Assembly: GCA_036362985.1 (NCBI GenBank)
Contig: JAYGXS010000008.1
Span: forward strand, 9,987,543-10,051,542
Length of the DNA: 64,000 nt
Source: Ligula intestinalis
Taxonomy: Eukaryota > Platyhelminthes > Cestoda > Diphyllobothriidea > Diphyllobothriidae
Direction: 5' to 3'
The position numbers and the translations under genes are program-made. This document shows positions 11,841 to 22,831 of this stretch, piece by piece (positions within the stretch are counted from its first letter, which is position 1; the number at the start of each line of letters is the position of its first letter). A model generated the notes under the pieces. It saw nothing but the letters and a program-made list of their open reading frames with translations, was not told the DNA's origin and did not search any database.

Positions 11841-13304
11841 CTACCGCTCCAGTGACTGACTGCACGAACGCACGCGAATGTCCCACTTCTCCTGCCCCAG
11901 CTGCTGCCGTTGTGCTAACCGCTGCATGGCCTTTGCCAGCAGGCTCTGCAGCAGCATGGCGGTGGTCAAATCCAGCGCCTCGCCTGGCCTTGTCGCCTGC
12001 CTCTGTGAGATCTCCTCCACCAGTTGGATAAAGGGTGCAAAGGCCGCTGCATCCGGTGTCCCCGTTGAGGCTGCGTAGGAGCGCAGCATGCATGCGGTCA
12101 TCCTGAGCGATTGCAGCAGGGTAATGCCCTGATTGGTCTGCTCCTGCTGCTGCCGACAATAACTCACAGCCCGTCCGCGTACGCCTCGGCCTTGACTACC
12201 TGGGACTTCTGTACTCTGCGCCCTTCGCCAGATCCTGGAGCCGGTGGAAGAAACTGTAGGGGTATCTGTGACACTTGTGGTCTCCTCGTCGAAGTACGCA
12301 CCAGTGGTGGTGGCCGGGCTGGGGACGCAGGCATTCAGGGCCCCCACCGCGGAATTGGAAGTACCAACTCCTGTGCAATCCTCGTCTTTACATTTGGCTA
12401 TGGCAGCCAAAACTCGACTAGCATGTTCGTCTGCATTGAAGGCAATGTCCTTATAGCTGGTGCTGGTGCTTGAGGTGTCGTAGCTCAACAGCTGTTTGGA
12501 CGGATCTACGAACACCTGCTGGCCCTCGTGAGATTGTGTACAGCTCACCTGTGCGCGTTCCGTGCTGGCTGGTGTAAAGAGGCGTGCAGCCATTGACCTG
12601 GTGGCAAAAGAATCCAACTTCGTCACGGAGCGAGCTTCATGCTCAAAGAACCGGTTTTCTGCGTGACAAATGGCTGCTTGGGCAAGTTGGCGGCTCTCAA
12701 CACGAGTTTGTCCCTCCTGGGCGGTCAGTCTCTGTTCCGCACGTCCAAGCACTTCTCGAGAAATTCGTTTGCTCTCAGCGACGGTCGGATCTACAGCGTC
12801 CCTTACCGCCATCAGCTTGTAGCCATCTGATGTGAATTGAATACTGGGTCTGCGAGCGCCCCCGAAAGAAAATCTCGGGTCATCCACATATTCCGCCACC
12901 CACTTCATTGTGACTGGTTCAGTAAACTTGAGAGAGATGACGGTAGGATTAGTCTTACTCCCGTTCCCCCCCACCACCTCAACGTGCACTTTTCCAGCCG
13001 TTAACTTCTTCCTGGCCGTTGGAGAAACTCCTCTGCGTGGGTCAGTTAGCAAGACGTCGTTGACCACCACCTTCATGTCGGTGCCCTTGCCTTCTAATTG
13101 CAGGGTGAGGCCGTCATAGCATTCTGCACCGCCCGTTATGCTTGTGGGACCGCAATATCCGGCGCGAGTGACCTCGGTGACTTTTTGCGCCACCTCAGAG
13201 AGGTCAAAGTTGCCGGTCACCAAGGCGCCTTCCTGCTCATCCACCACGTCAATGTTCACCCGGCCGGCGATCGAAACGGCTCCGGAAAAAATATCCGAAG
13301 TCAT
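11841..13304 (-). CDS. Unassigned 487-aa protein, intronless ORF
   Basis: I do not recognise this protein. The frame is open for 487 codons. It is bounded by an in-frame TGA three codons before the ATG (13302-13304), which has A at -3, and ends at TAG (11841-11843). The DNA is clearly GC-richer than its surroundings. Residues 1-180 look beta-rich, with glycine and valine runs (IAGRVNIDVVDEQEGALVTG, KVHVEVVGG). Residues 185-250 are charged and probably helical. 300-380 is a Ser/Thr/Ala/Pro-rich linker, and 390-475 is a helical Gln/Arg/Leu-rich end (ISQRQATRPGEALDLTTAMLL). About ten cysteines are spread along it; I see no signal peptide or membrane segment. A GTGAGT splice-donor-like site lies 33 bases past the stop. 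Candidates are a single-copy lineage-specific gene, a captured viral or bacterial gene, or a structural protein of an unknown mobile element. Confidence 0.6.
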   Translation of the reverse strand: MTSDIFSGAVSIAGRVNIDVVDEQEGALVTGNFDLSEVAQKVTEVTRAGYCGPTSITGGAECYDGLTLQLEGKGTDMKVVVNDVLLTDPRRGVSPTARKKLTAGKVHVEVVGGNGSKTNPTVISLKFTEPVTMKWVAEYVDDPRFSFGGARRPSIQFTSDGYKLMAVRDAVDPTVAESKRISREVLGRAEQRLTAQEGQTRVESRQLAQAAICHAENRFFEHEARSVTKLDSFATRSMAARLFTPASTERAQVSCTQSHEGQQVFVDPSKQLLSYDTSSTSTSYKDIAFNADEHASRVLAAIAKCKDEDCTGVGTSNSAVGALNACVPSPATTTGAYFDEETTSVTDTPTVSSTGSRIWRRAQSTEVPGSQGRGVRGRAVSYCRQQQEQTNQGITLLQSLRMTACMLRSYAASTGTPDAAAFAPFIQLVEEISQRQATRPGEALDLTTAMLLQSLLAKAMQRLAQRQQLGQEKWDIRVRSCSQSLER

Positions 13305-13559
13305 TTTTTGTTGTCACGAAATTGCGCTGCTTCTGGAACCACGAGGTATATCGCCACAGGTAGAGTGGAGGATGAGGTTGTGCACAGCAAAAGTCGATAG
13401 CACAGCCTTTGAACGCGTCACGTGGTGGGTAGACACGCATGGCCTCAGCCACCAGCCACCTTTTGCTGTGGGCTGATAGAATTGGGATGAACTACCCACC
13501 AGAGAACGCGCAATTTTGCGCAACCGTGTTGTGTGTTTAATTGCCAATTCTTTTTCTTT

Positions 13560-13880
13560 AATAATGTTCAGTGTATAGTTTACAACTTTCAGTTTACTTT
13601 AAGGTTAATAGTTTACCTTCCGGTTTTGTCTTGTTGGTTTAGTTGCTAGTTAACGTTTATAGGGTAGGTTAGGTTATACTTTACTTTGTAGTTTAGTTTA
13701 TAATTAAAAAAATTTATCGTTCAGCTCAGTTATAGTTCAGTTTTATAATGCAGGTTACTAAGTAGTTTAATTGAAAATTTCGTTTTCAGTTTAGTTTACG
13801 GTCAACATCGTAGTTCTTTAGCATAGTCTACAGTTTAGTTTTCTAGGTTAATGTGCAGTTTAGTTTGTAGTTTGATTTTA
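13560..13880. repeat. Low-complexity AGTTTAG-rich tract
   Basis: Degenerate units of 'agtttag', 'cagttta' and 'taggtta' recur every 8-16 bases over about 320 bases. The tract lies just upstream of the 487-codon minus-strand ORF. It does not match the strict TTAGGG telomere unit. Confidence 0.6.
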
Positions 13881-15100
13881 GTCGTAGACAACATTGGATG
13901 GATATTGGGTTTGTAATTGGTGTTTTGGTTGCGTTTCATGCCCTTTGAGTATTTCCCAAATCGGTTGAATTATGTTACACAATAGGAAAAAGCTGTAAAA
14001 TATTTATCAACAACAAATATAGACGCAAAAAGTAAAAGAATCACAACCAATCTACTCTGATATAAGAAAAGAGGGATCCTACACGAAGTAGCCGATAAAC
14101 GCACGGCACGGTTACGCAAAGTTACGCCTTCTCTGGTTGGTAGTTCAGACACGCATGACCTTTGCCAGCCAGCCACTCATTGCTCAAGTCATGCTATGGA
14201 CTGTGTCAAAGGCAGACCGGTTGACGTCCTTTGCTGGGAATCCTGAGCGTCAGTAGAGATTTCAATTAAGGCAATTTAACTGCTATATTTGGAGCAACCG
14301 AAAAAAATTTTTTTTGAAAAGAAGAAGCTGTTGGTGGCAGATTGCCAAAAGGCGCCGAAAGATGCTATTTGGTCGGCAGGTTGCTTGTGTGGAAAGGTTT
14401 GCTGTGCTTCTTCCATAAAACTCCCTCCCTCTGTCCTCCATTTTGTTCCCAGTCAGGCAAACGTCACTAATTTACAAATTCTAACATCCCCATAGGATGC
14501 ATTCAAAAGGGCTTTTGAGAACATAACGGTGCTTTCGGATAAATACTCATTGGATCACAAATTTGCAAGGTGACGCCATCAGTCAAAATTAAGTGGGTGA
14601 ATCGAGAAATTAGGTAAGAGTTGTAGTGACCTCCTTTCTTAGTCATGCTTTCCTCGGACGCCGCGCGGACTAGGTCATGTCTGGCGTGACCACCACGCCT
14701 CCGCAAGACAGCATAGTCAAGGCCTCCGCTCAAGGTCACGCCTCTCTGGCTTTCTCAAGGCGGTCTACTCTCACTAGCCAACCACTTCTCAAGGTTAGAC
14801 CAGTACCCGAGATGCGGACCGTTTGTTTACGCTCATTCACTTCCAGAGCCGACGACTCACTATTCGGTTACAGACTCTCTGGACTCCGGCTCATTCATGG
14901 CTGGCCTGCACTCGTCTAAAAGTCACTTGCATGTTACTTACATTCTACGCTTGTTCCTACCTTAGTAAATTCCCTGACACTATGGCCTTCCATGCCTTAA
15001 ACTATCCACTAGCTTATACATATTGGGATACGTTCTCTCGTCTATTATCTGGCTGGACCACATCGTATCTCACAGAGTAATCCTTTTGACAGTAGAGAAT
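13881..15100. other. No recognisable gene
   Basis: Open frames are short and motif-free. I see no named repeat in this stretch. Confidence 0.35.
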
Positions 15101-15104
15101 AATT

Positions 15105-15480
15105 ATCGACACTTAGTGGTCAATGAACGTTTACGGACCGTTAACGGAACTCACTTGTTTCGCTCTGCCTCTAATCTCATTCCTCGGGTCTTAGGCAGAT
15201 AGTATTGCCGGTAAAGACAAGGGAGGAAACTGAAATGGCCATTTCTGGCTTATTGGCCATCTTCAGTCAGTCATACCCAGACATAAATTGTGCACCACTA
15301 CAGCCTCGAACTCGCAACCTTTTGATCAGAGTTCAAGGCCCTAACCAGTGCGCCACGAGCTTGTTGTCTTGCCGGTTTAGTTCGAGGAATATTGACACTC
15401 GTTGATTAAAGTTTAGCGAACGCTCACAGCACTCAGTTGTTCCACTCTGTTTTGCTTTGGGCCCATCAAGGAGTCGTTAA
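15105..15480 (-). mobile_element. tRNA-derived SINE, composite copy
   Basis: Read on the minus strand it contains a tRNA-like head (A-box-like GCTCGTGGCGCACTGGTTAG, B-box-like GCGAGTTCGAGGC at about 15300-15370). A body with GTCTGGGTATGACTG and GCCAGAAATGGCCATT follows, then the tail CCGGCAATACTATCTG. It is joined to a second module (GAGTTCCGTTAACGGTCCG, GAACGTTCATTGA). The same modules recur near 26.7, 32.9-33.4, 34.3, 58.0 and 60.8-61.1 kb. Confidence 0.75.
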
Positions 15481-16413
15481 GGCTTATAAAATTAACGCTA
15501 ACGGCTCAGTGTATGGCTTCATGGTCTTTAGTCATGCTCATGGCGGTTCTGCTATTGTCGCCATGTCGTCGCTGTACTCCGCAGTCTACAAGGTCACATC
15601 TCCGACGTTTCGTTGATGATCAGGTGACCTCTGCCGTTCACTCTCTTGTCGACCCTGTTGTCCGCGATGGCCTCCACCGGTCTCACCTCCCTGATGGTTG
15701 GTCATGAAGCCAGTCGGGCGGTGTTACTGTGTTGAACGACAGCCTCTGCTATTATATGATTTCTCCAATTACAAGAAGCGTTTCCAACCCTCACACGTTC
15801 TCATCAACAGTCCTGTCTCATTTGCACTACAATAAATCCTCTCAACAAACCCCCTTTATTTTGGTAAGTCAAGTCAAAGTCAAATTTATTAAAGGAAATA
15901 TAGGCAAACGCCTTTGAACTCCCTCTTGGTACATAGGATTTAAGAAATGCATCGGCATAGCCGAACATTCCAAAGAAGTCTTTGGCACAATTTCAGACGA
16001 CTAATTGCTTGTTTCAAGTAATAAACTCACACTCAGTTTACACGAGCCAGCAGTGTAACTGAGGAAGAAGAGCAGACAGTGAAAAAACTTCTAAGACTGG
16101 CTCATAATTCAAAATGGAATGTCATTTGTGGTTTTTAGGAGAGAAACTGTCGCTCGTGGGGGAAGTATGTGAATGATAGGGGCATGATGCTTCTTTGAAT
16201 GTTGACGGCAGCCATGGCGACCATGACGATTAATATCTACCTCCGAAGGACCATACGAAGAGGAGACCTTGGAGTCACGAGTGCGTAAAAATCCAACCCC
16301 ACCTCCAAGCTGGTGCGCGCCGGAAACTTGCTTTTGCTTGGCTAACGGGGCTCTGGTAGGGGAGCAAGACCGGGGACCTAGCGCCAATCCCCTTTTCTCC
16401 ACGAAACACGGAA
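15481..16413. other. Upstream of the RTE element, no gene
   Basis: The last few hundred bases before 16414 may be the 5' untranslated part of the RTE retrotransposon, but I cannot place its 5' end. No coding motif is visible. 15864-15885 is a short 'agtcaagtcaaagtcaaattta' low-complexity piece. Confidence 0.35.
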
Positions 16414-17280
16414 TTGACTTTCTTGACTTTCTACACTTTCATGAATCACAACTATACGCAACATACGATCTCTGCTACGGCGTCCGCGGGAACCGACGCG
16501 CCCCATCCTCTTGGCATCGCGGGACGGGTGTTAAATCTGCGAGCTGATGCCGGATTGCGAATTGCAGGCTGGAATGTTCAAACTTTGAGGGATGACGGCG
16601 CCCAACTGTTAACAGCCAAATCCCTTTCTGAATACCGTGTTGGTGTGGCGTGTCTCTCTGAGGTCCGCCTACCTGGCACTGGCCACAAACTGCTGCAAGT
16701 ACCAAGAACTGACTCTGCGTACCATCTCTACCACAGTGGTGTGTCCGACAACTCTGGACTGTATGGTGTCGCTATAGCTTTGGCCGATGAATTTCACTCG
16801 AGTCTGCTAGAGTGGGAGGCTGTCTCACCGCGGATCGCTTGGGTCCGTTTGAAAAGTGCCCCAGTCAACGTTTCCATCATCTCGGTATATGCGCCTACTC
16901 TGGCTGCTGATGACAGCATAAAAGATGACTTCTACGGTGACCTCCAGCGAACAGTTGACCGCATCGCAAGAAGCGATCTACTCGTCATTGCCGGTGACTG
17001 GAACGCCCGACCAGGTGTGTGTGACGCTGGAACCCGTCATGTGCTAGGCAAATTTGCTGTCGGAGCGCAGTGTGCCAACGGTGAGCGCCTTGTCAACTTC
17101 GCATCGTCTAACCGCCTCGTTGTGTCAAGCACCCGTTTTGATCATCCGCGCCACCACCTTGTCACTTGGTACTCAAATGACGGACATACCCAGGCCCAAA
17201 TAGATCACATCCTTGTCCGAGCACGCTGGGCCATGCATCGGACCATGTCCTACAGCGGGCAACCCTTCGCTTGCGTTTGA
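16414..17280 (+). pseudogene. RTE endonuclease part (before the frameshift)
   Basis: The endonuclease of the exonuclease-endonuclease-phosphatase fold nicks target DNA to prime reverse transcription. Visible landmarks in the 288-codon frame, in order: GWNVQTLRD (residues about 52-60), LSEVRLPGTG (80-90), ISVYAPT (about 155), GDWNARPG (195-202) and AQIDHILV (about 263-270). The expected final S-D-H motif is missing from this frame; it appears in the other frame (TCGGACCATGTC, 17238-17249), so the last dozen residues of this frame are spurious. Start is the first ATG of the frame; the true 5' end of the element's ORF could lie elsewhere. Confidence 0.8.
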
Positions 17281-19475
17281 GAGCTATTCACAGACCCTCC
17301 CGACCACAGCGGATCGATGTTGCAAAGCTGAAGTCCTCTGCTGGCGACGCCTTCCACTTAGCACTCCAGAACCGTTTCGACGGCCTGTACCCTGACGCCC
17401 GAGCGGACCCAGAGCCCGCGTGGCAGTCCCTGAAGGCCGCGATGTCAGAGCTGGCATACACCCATCTGGGCAAAACCCGACGGCGACATCGCGACTGGAT
17501 CACTAGACCCACGCTTGAGTTAGCTGAGGAGGCCGGCCGAGCCAGACTCACTGGCTCCCCCACTTACAGAGAGCTGCGGCGCCAAACGACAAGGGCCATC
17601 CGAGCCGATAGGAACGCCTACTGGAGCGACTTTGCCACGGAAACGGAGCGAGCAGCTACCAGAGGTGACACCCACAAGCTCTACCGACTCTTAAAGCAGG
17701 CCAGCAGAGGTTCGGGGAACACCACCGAGACTTTACTGGATCGCAACGGTGCTGTAATCACTAAGATCGATGACCGGTTAGAGAGATGGCGCGAGCATTT
17801 CTGTGACCACCTTAACCATGATCCCCCTGTGATGTCTGACCTGTCGCCCAATGCGGACGATCCCCACCATCTGTATGAGTGCAACACAGAGCCACCCAGT
17901 GTAGAGGAAGTTGTCGCCATTCTCTTGAGGCTACGCAACAACAAGGCACCTGGTGAGGATGACCTCCCGCCGGAGCTCTTTAAATGTGCACCCGAGGTTA
18001 TTGGGCCCTGGCTACAACAAATATTTGCCAAGATATGGGACAGCGAAGTTGTGCCCTCTGACTGGAGAAAAGCAGTGATCCTCCCCTTGTTTAAAAAAGG
18101 CGACAGACGAGCGTGCAGAAATTACAGAGGCATTAGCCTTATCGATGTAGCGGCGAAAACATTCACGTCTCTTCTTCTCAAACGTTTCCAAACTGCGAGA
18201 GACCAGCGCACCCGCCCAAACCAGAGTGGATTTCGACCAGGTCGTGGCTGCACCGACCAGATCTTCAATCTCCGCCGTGTACTGGAACTGAGATGGGGTC
18301 ACCAACAACCCACTGTTCTATGCTTCATCGACTTTGCTGCCGCATTTGACTCTGTTGATCGCAGTTCGCTGTGGAACATAATGAGGACGGACGGCCTACC
18401 ACCTAAGCTTCTCAATCTCATGCAGGCATACTATCGTGGCACTTCCACACGGGTGAGGACGCAGAACGGTGACACGGAAGCCTTTAGCGTCAGGACGGGC
18501 GTCCGCCAAGGTTGTGCCCTTTCACCAACCCTGTTCAACTATGCGGTGGACTGGATCATGACCAAAGCACTGGATGACTTCCCGGGAGTGCAGTTTGATC
18601 GCTCAAAATGGGTGACTGACTTGGCGTATGCTGATGACGTCGTCCTCTTTGGCGACAACTGTAATGCAGTTCAGCAGGCGTTGGACAAGGTTAATGAACG
18701 TGCCCGATCCATCGGATTACGCCTAAACGCGACTAAGACCCAAGTCATGCTCTCCTGTGTGCCCCCTACATCTGTCACTCCTATTGTTCTCGACGGCGCT
18801 CCTCTCGAAAAGGTCGACTCGTTTAGATACTTAGGCTCTTTGGTCACAGAAACGGGTCAAGGTGTCGACGAGGTTGTATCACGCGTCAACCGTGCCCGAT
18901 CTGCCTTCTACCGACTGTGCGCTCCTCTCTGGAATAGAAGGGAAATATCACTACGCACAAAGTCCCGTGTTTACCAAGCAGTGGTTCGATCTATCCTGCT
19001 CTATGGCGGAGAGACATGGCCTATGCGTGTTGAGGACATGAGGCGCCTTGAGGTGTTTGACAATGACTGCCTACGCCGCATCCTTCGTCACCGACGCGTC
19101 GACCGAATTCGCTGCTCCGATCTCCGCCGACGCTGTCACCTGGACGCTCTCCCTCCACTCCTGCTTCAGAGACGACTTCGGTGGTTCGGGCATGCGGCCC
19201 GGCGTGATGATGGTGAGCTGATTCGTGACCTGCTTGTGGCGACGCCTCCCCCCACCTGGCGCAAACGTCGCGGCGGGCAGCTGAAAACTTGGACAGCAAC
19301 GGTCAAGCAGGATCTGTCGTCAGTTTCCGGCCCATGCGTCTACGGCCTACGCCAGTGGAACCGTGAATGGATGGTGCTCTCGTGTGAACAGGCACAAGAT
19401 CGACGCGCCTGGACAGCTGTGATTCATGATGCAGTCAACGTCAAAACTGATGCCGGCTCAACCCGCCCGAGGTGA
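17238..19475 (+). pseudogene. RTE reverse transcriptase part (after the frameshift)
   Basis: The frame is open from the SDHV motif at 17238 to the TGA at 19473-19475, about 745 codons. Reverse transcriptase landmarks in order: NNKAPGEDDLPPELFK (17938-17985), NYRGISLIDVAAK (18121-18160), SGFRPGRGCTDQI, FIDFAAAFDSVDR (motif A, about 18328), GVRQGCALSPTLFN (motif B, about 18500) and YADDVVLFGD (motif C, 18627-18656) with both catalytic aspartates intact. The C-terminal part ends with RRLRWFGHAARRDDGELIRDLL and a Trp-rich tail typical of this clade. All catalytic residues survive, so only the upstream frameshift obviously disables the protein. Confidence 0.85.
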
Positions 19476-19509
19476 ATGCCGTTACAAGTACAAGTACAAG
19501 TAAGTAAGT

Positions 19510-19855
19510 CCCGAAGACCGGAGATGCGACCATTATACGCCTTCGCTGACAAGAGCCGAGGAACCCGCCACGTCGTCAGCAGTCGGTCGATACGAGAAAC
19601 GGTGTGACAGGACCGCGTAGCCTAGGACCATAGGTGCGGTAGATGCGTCCTCAGACACGATCAGCTCAGTTCACATAGTGAGCAGAGACGCCGGAGCCAG
19701 GCAATGTCTCAACGCATTTGGTTAAATACTTATAATAATACTACTTAAAAAATACTAATAGTATATATTTATAGCATTTCTAGAATTTAAGTGTTTGGAG
19801 TTAGAGCGCTTCAATTTTTGGATTCGGAACACTGCAGTGATTGGATTTGGAGTGC
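19510..19855. other. Intervening sequence, no gene
   Basis: Sequence between the RTE tail and the 3' end of the CR1-like relic. 19725-19775 is AT-rich. No coding motif. Confidence 0.35.
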
Positions 19856-22440
19856 TTACTCACGACGATACTCATTAAATCGGTCTAGGTTTGCCTTAAA
19901 AACATCCACAGAATGGGACATGACAATATCCGCAGGAAGGGCGTTCCATGCCTGGATTACCCTTTTACAGAAAAAGAATTTTCTTGGGTCAAGTCTTGCC
20001 TCAGTCACACGTAATTTGAGGTAGTGTCCTCGCAGCCTAGAGGTGGTGGCCCGCTCAAAGAAGTCATTTATTTGGAGGCAGCAATCCTGACCACGCAACA
20101 TGCGAAATGCCTGGATTAGGTCCCCACGTAGCTGCCTGTAATCCAGAGGAAACAAGTCAAGATTTACCAATCGGGTCTCATAAGGGAGGTTCCGTTGTCC
20201 TCGTACTAATTTTGTTGCGCGTCTTTGTACCCTTTCGAGGTTTTTTGTCTTTGGCTGTCCAAGGTCTCCAGGCTTGGATGGCAAATTCCAATTGAGGTCG
20301 CACAAACGTGCCGAATACCTTGCCAAATACAACTTTGTCAAACTTAGCAAAGGCGCGCTTGATTAGATACAAGCTCGACATTGCGGATTAAGCCACTTTC
20401 AGGACGTGGAGTGATGGCTTCAGTGAAGGCGTGAACCACACCCCCAGGTCTTTCTGAGCCTCTGCCTCTGGCAGTGGCGTGTGATTCAGGTAATACACCC
20501 TCCGAGGCGTAGTGCTGGTTCTACCAATGCGCATTAGGTTGGATTTGGCCACATTGAATGGCATGAGCCAAAGGGTCGACCATTGCTCCAGTCTAGGCAA
20601 ATTTGCCTGGAGGTTTAATTCGTCGTCTTGGTTGCGTATTACCTTCCAAAGTTTTATGTCCTCAGCAAACATTGCGATTTCGCAGTCTAGTCCGCTTATG
20701 CAGTCATCAATATATATAAGGAAGAGAACAGGGCCACGAACAGATCCCTGTGGAACCCCGCTCTCAACTGCTACCTCCGCCGACCGCTGTTTGCTAATAC
20801 ATACGGTCTGGGTACGACCAGTCAAGAAGTTTGCGATCCACTGCAATAGGTTTCCCTTTACCCCTATGTATAAGAGACGTTGATGAGGCACCGTGTCAAA
20901 CACCTTCTTGAATTCTACAAAGACTGTATGCACCGTATTCCCTTCATCGATCGCTCGGATCAATTGTTATAGACAATAGAGCAGATTGGTCAAGCAGGAC
21001 CTTCCCCTGCGGAATCCGTGCTGCTTATCAGAAAGAAGTTGATGTTGCTCCAAAAAGTGCGTCAGCTCGCGTTTGTCTCTGCGTTCCATAAGCTTGCAGG
21101 ATATTGAGGTGAGGCTGACCGGTCTATAGTTATTTGCGGTCGCCCGACTTCCACTTTTGTGGATGGGTGAGATCCACGCTGCCTTCCAATCGGGTGGCAC
21201 TTGTCCAGTATTAAGAGAAGCTCCGAAGATAAGGTACAGGGGTACCGCCAACTCTATGGATAGCTCTTTTAATAGCTTTGCAAGCATCTCATCCGGACCT
21301 AACGACTTCGTTTCTTTAAGCTGTAGAATTTCTCGCAGAATGGTAGCTTCCGTGAGTGCAACTGAGTCTATGGTCTGGATCACACCCACACTGCAGTTAA
21401 TAGCGGTGAACTCAGCCTCTCTCGTAAAGACCAACTGGAAGAAGCAGGATAGATACTCCATCTTTTCGTTAATCGCTAAAATTTCTACACCGTCGTTTGT
21501 TTTTAGCAGAGGAATAGGGTCTCTATTTCGAGTACATTGCCTAACGTAGCTGTAGAAAAGCTTTGGGTTTCTTACTGCACGGTTTATTAGATTACTCTCG
21601 AAGTTTTAGCGGCTAATTCCTATCAGGCTCTTAACCTTGTTTCTCTGCGCCTTATACCTATGGTACGATTCAGGGGTCCTCTCTCTGCGATAGATTTTGA
21701 ACATCCTTCCTTTGCAGTTTACTTCCCTCTTTAGCGTCGGTGGTAGCCATCGAGGCCTATTTGTTACTTTCTTTACCGTGATAGGACAGAAATCGGTAAT
21801 AAGTCCGTGTAATACGGCTTTGAATGCCAACCAATCATCGAGAACGCACCCGGTGAATAGTTCGTTCCAGTCTATCTCGCTCACTGTGGTCTTCATTTGT
21901 GCAAAGTCCCCTCTCCAAATGCTGCGTCTGGTTACCGCACTACGATCGGGCACAGAGAAGAGTGAATATTCCCACTGTAGCGCTACGTGATCACTTTTTC
22001 CGAGAGGTGGTAAACAGTTTACAATGTCCACGCTATAAGGCGCTTTGGTAAGTACTAGGTCTAAGCAATTAGCTTGTTGCCCTTCGCGTAATCTGGTCAG
22101 CTATAGGACATGTTGCGTAACGAAAGATGCCTGTACTGTGCGCAGGAGTCGTCGATCGAAATTTACTTCTGAGCCGGGCGCAGAACTCACATTACAGTCG
22201 ATATGGGGGCGTTAAAGTCTCCCATGACCATGACATCAGATTTCCTAGCAATTTCTTCGACTCCTTCTATCATACTATTGTCTGACTGTTGGTTGCTCGA
22301 TGGTGGATTGTAGACCGCCATGATATCAAGGGTCTGTGACCCCGGTGTTCTAACGGTGAGCCATATTGCCTCTATATTGCCCAAAAGGTTTTCGGATTTG
22401 TCGGACACGAGTAGGCCATGTCTAACATAGATAAGCACAC
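19856..22440 (-). pseudogene. CR1-like non-LTR retrotransposon ORF2 relic
   Basis: Fragments in several frames appear in the expected order along the minus strand. Endonuclease pieces: AVYNPPSSNQQ and MVMGDFNAPI (22187-22438), GKSDHVALQWEY (about 21985). RT pieces: KSLGPDEMLAKLLKEL, WISPIHKSGSRATANNYRPVSLTS, KQHGFRRGRSCLTNLL (20967-21461), VPQGSVRGPVLFLIYIDD and MFAEDIKLW (20388-20963). C-terminal domain: LERVQRRATKLVRG and FFCKRVIQAWNALPADIV (19856-20350). Both key acidic motifs are altered (VEFKKVFD in place of the DFSKAFD type, FAED in place of FADD), and several stops and frame changes exist. The element is dead. Confidence 0.85.
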
Positions 22441-22831
22441 CCCCACCTTAACGCCCGACTCTATCTTTTTGGAAAACTTGAAACCCGGGGAGAGCAAGTT
22501 CCGGGTCGCCTACCTTCGTGGACAACCATGTTTCTGCTATGCAGACGACGTCTGGTTCCAGTTGGCACGTAATAATCTTAAGCTCATCTAATTTGGAGAG
22601 CAGGCTTTGTGCATTGGTGTGCATGCACTTTAATTTCTTTGTACGGTGTAATCCGGTTGTGACAGTCGCTTCCTGGCCGTCGTTCGGAGTACTACGGTTT
22701 GGTTCAATGTTTTCTTCTGAATTATCTTCCCGTTGAAGATTTTCAGGCCTACCTCGCCATTCTTATTCCTCAACTGTAGTTCCGCTACTAGTTCTCGGCG
22801 TTTCAGCCGTTCTTCCAGGGATTAGTCCGGT

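Larger units (their letters stand above)
16414..19509 (+). mobile_element. RTE-type non-LTR retrotransposon, nearly complete
   Basis: One element carries an apurinic-type endonuclease, then a reverse transcriptase and a C-terminal domain, and ends in a short tandem repeat tail: (ACAAGT)3(AAGT)2 at 19484-19509. That order, the single long ORF and the simple-repeat tail fit the RTE clade. The only obvious lesion is one indel-type frame change between about 17200 and 17238. The low damage suggests recent insertion compared with the neighbouring CR1 relic. I could not find target-site duplications by eye. Confidence 0.85.

Noticed and set aside
11806..12473. Alanine/glycine-rich frames on both strands inside the 487-codon ORF
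   Set aside because: Shadows of the GC-rich ORF in other frames.
16109..16402. 97-codon minus-strand frame upstream of the RTE ORF
   Set aside because: Opposes the RTE leader and has no motif; probably a shadow.
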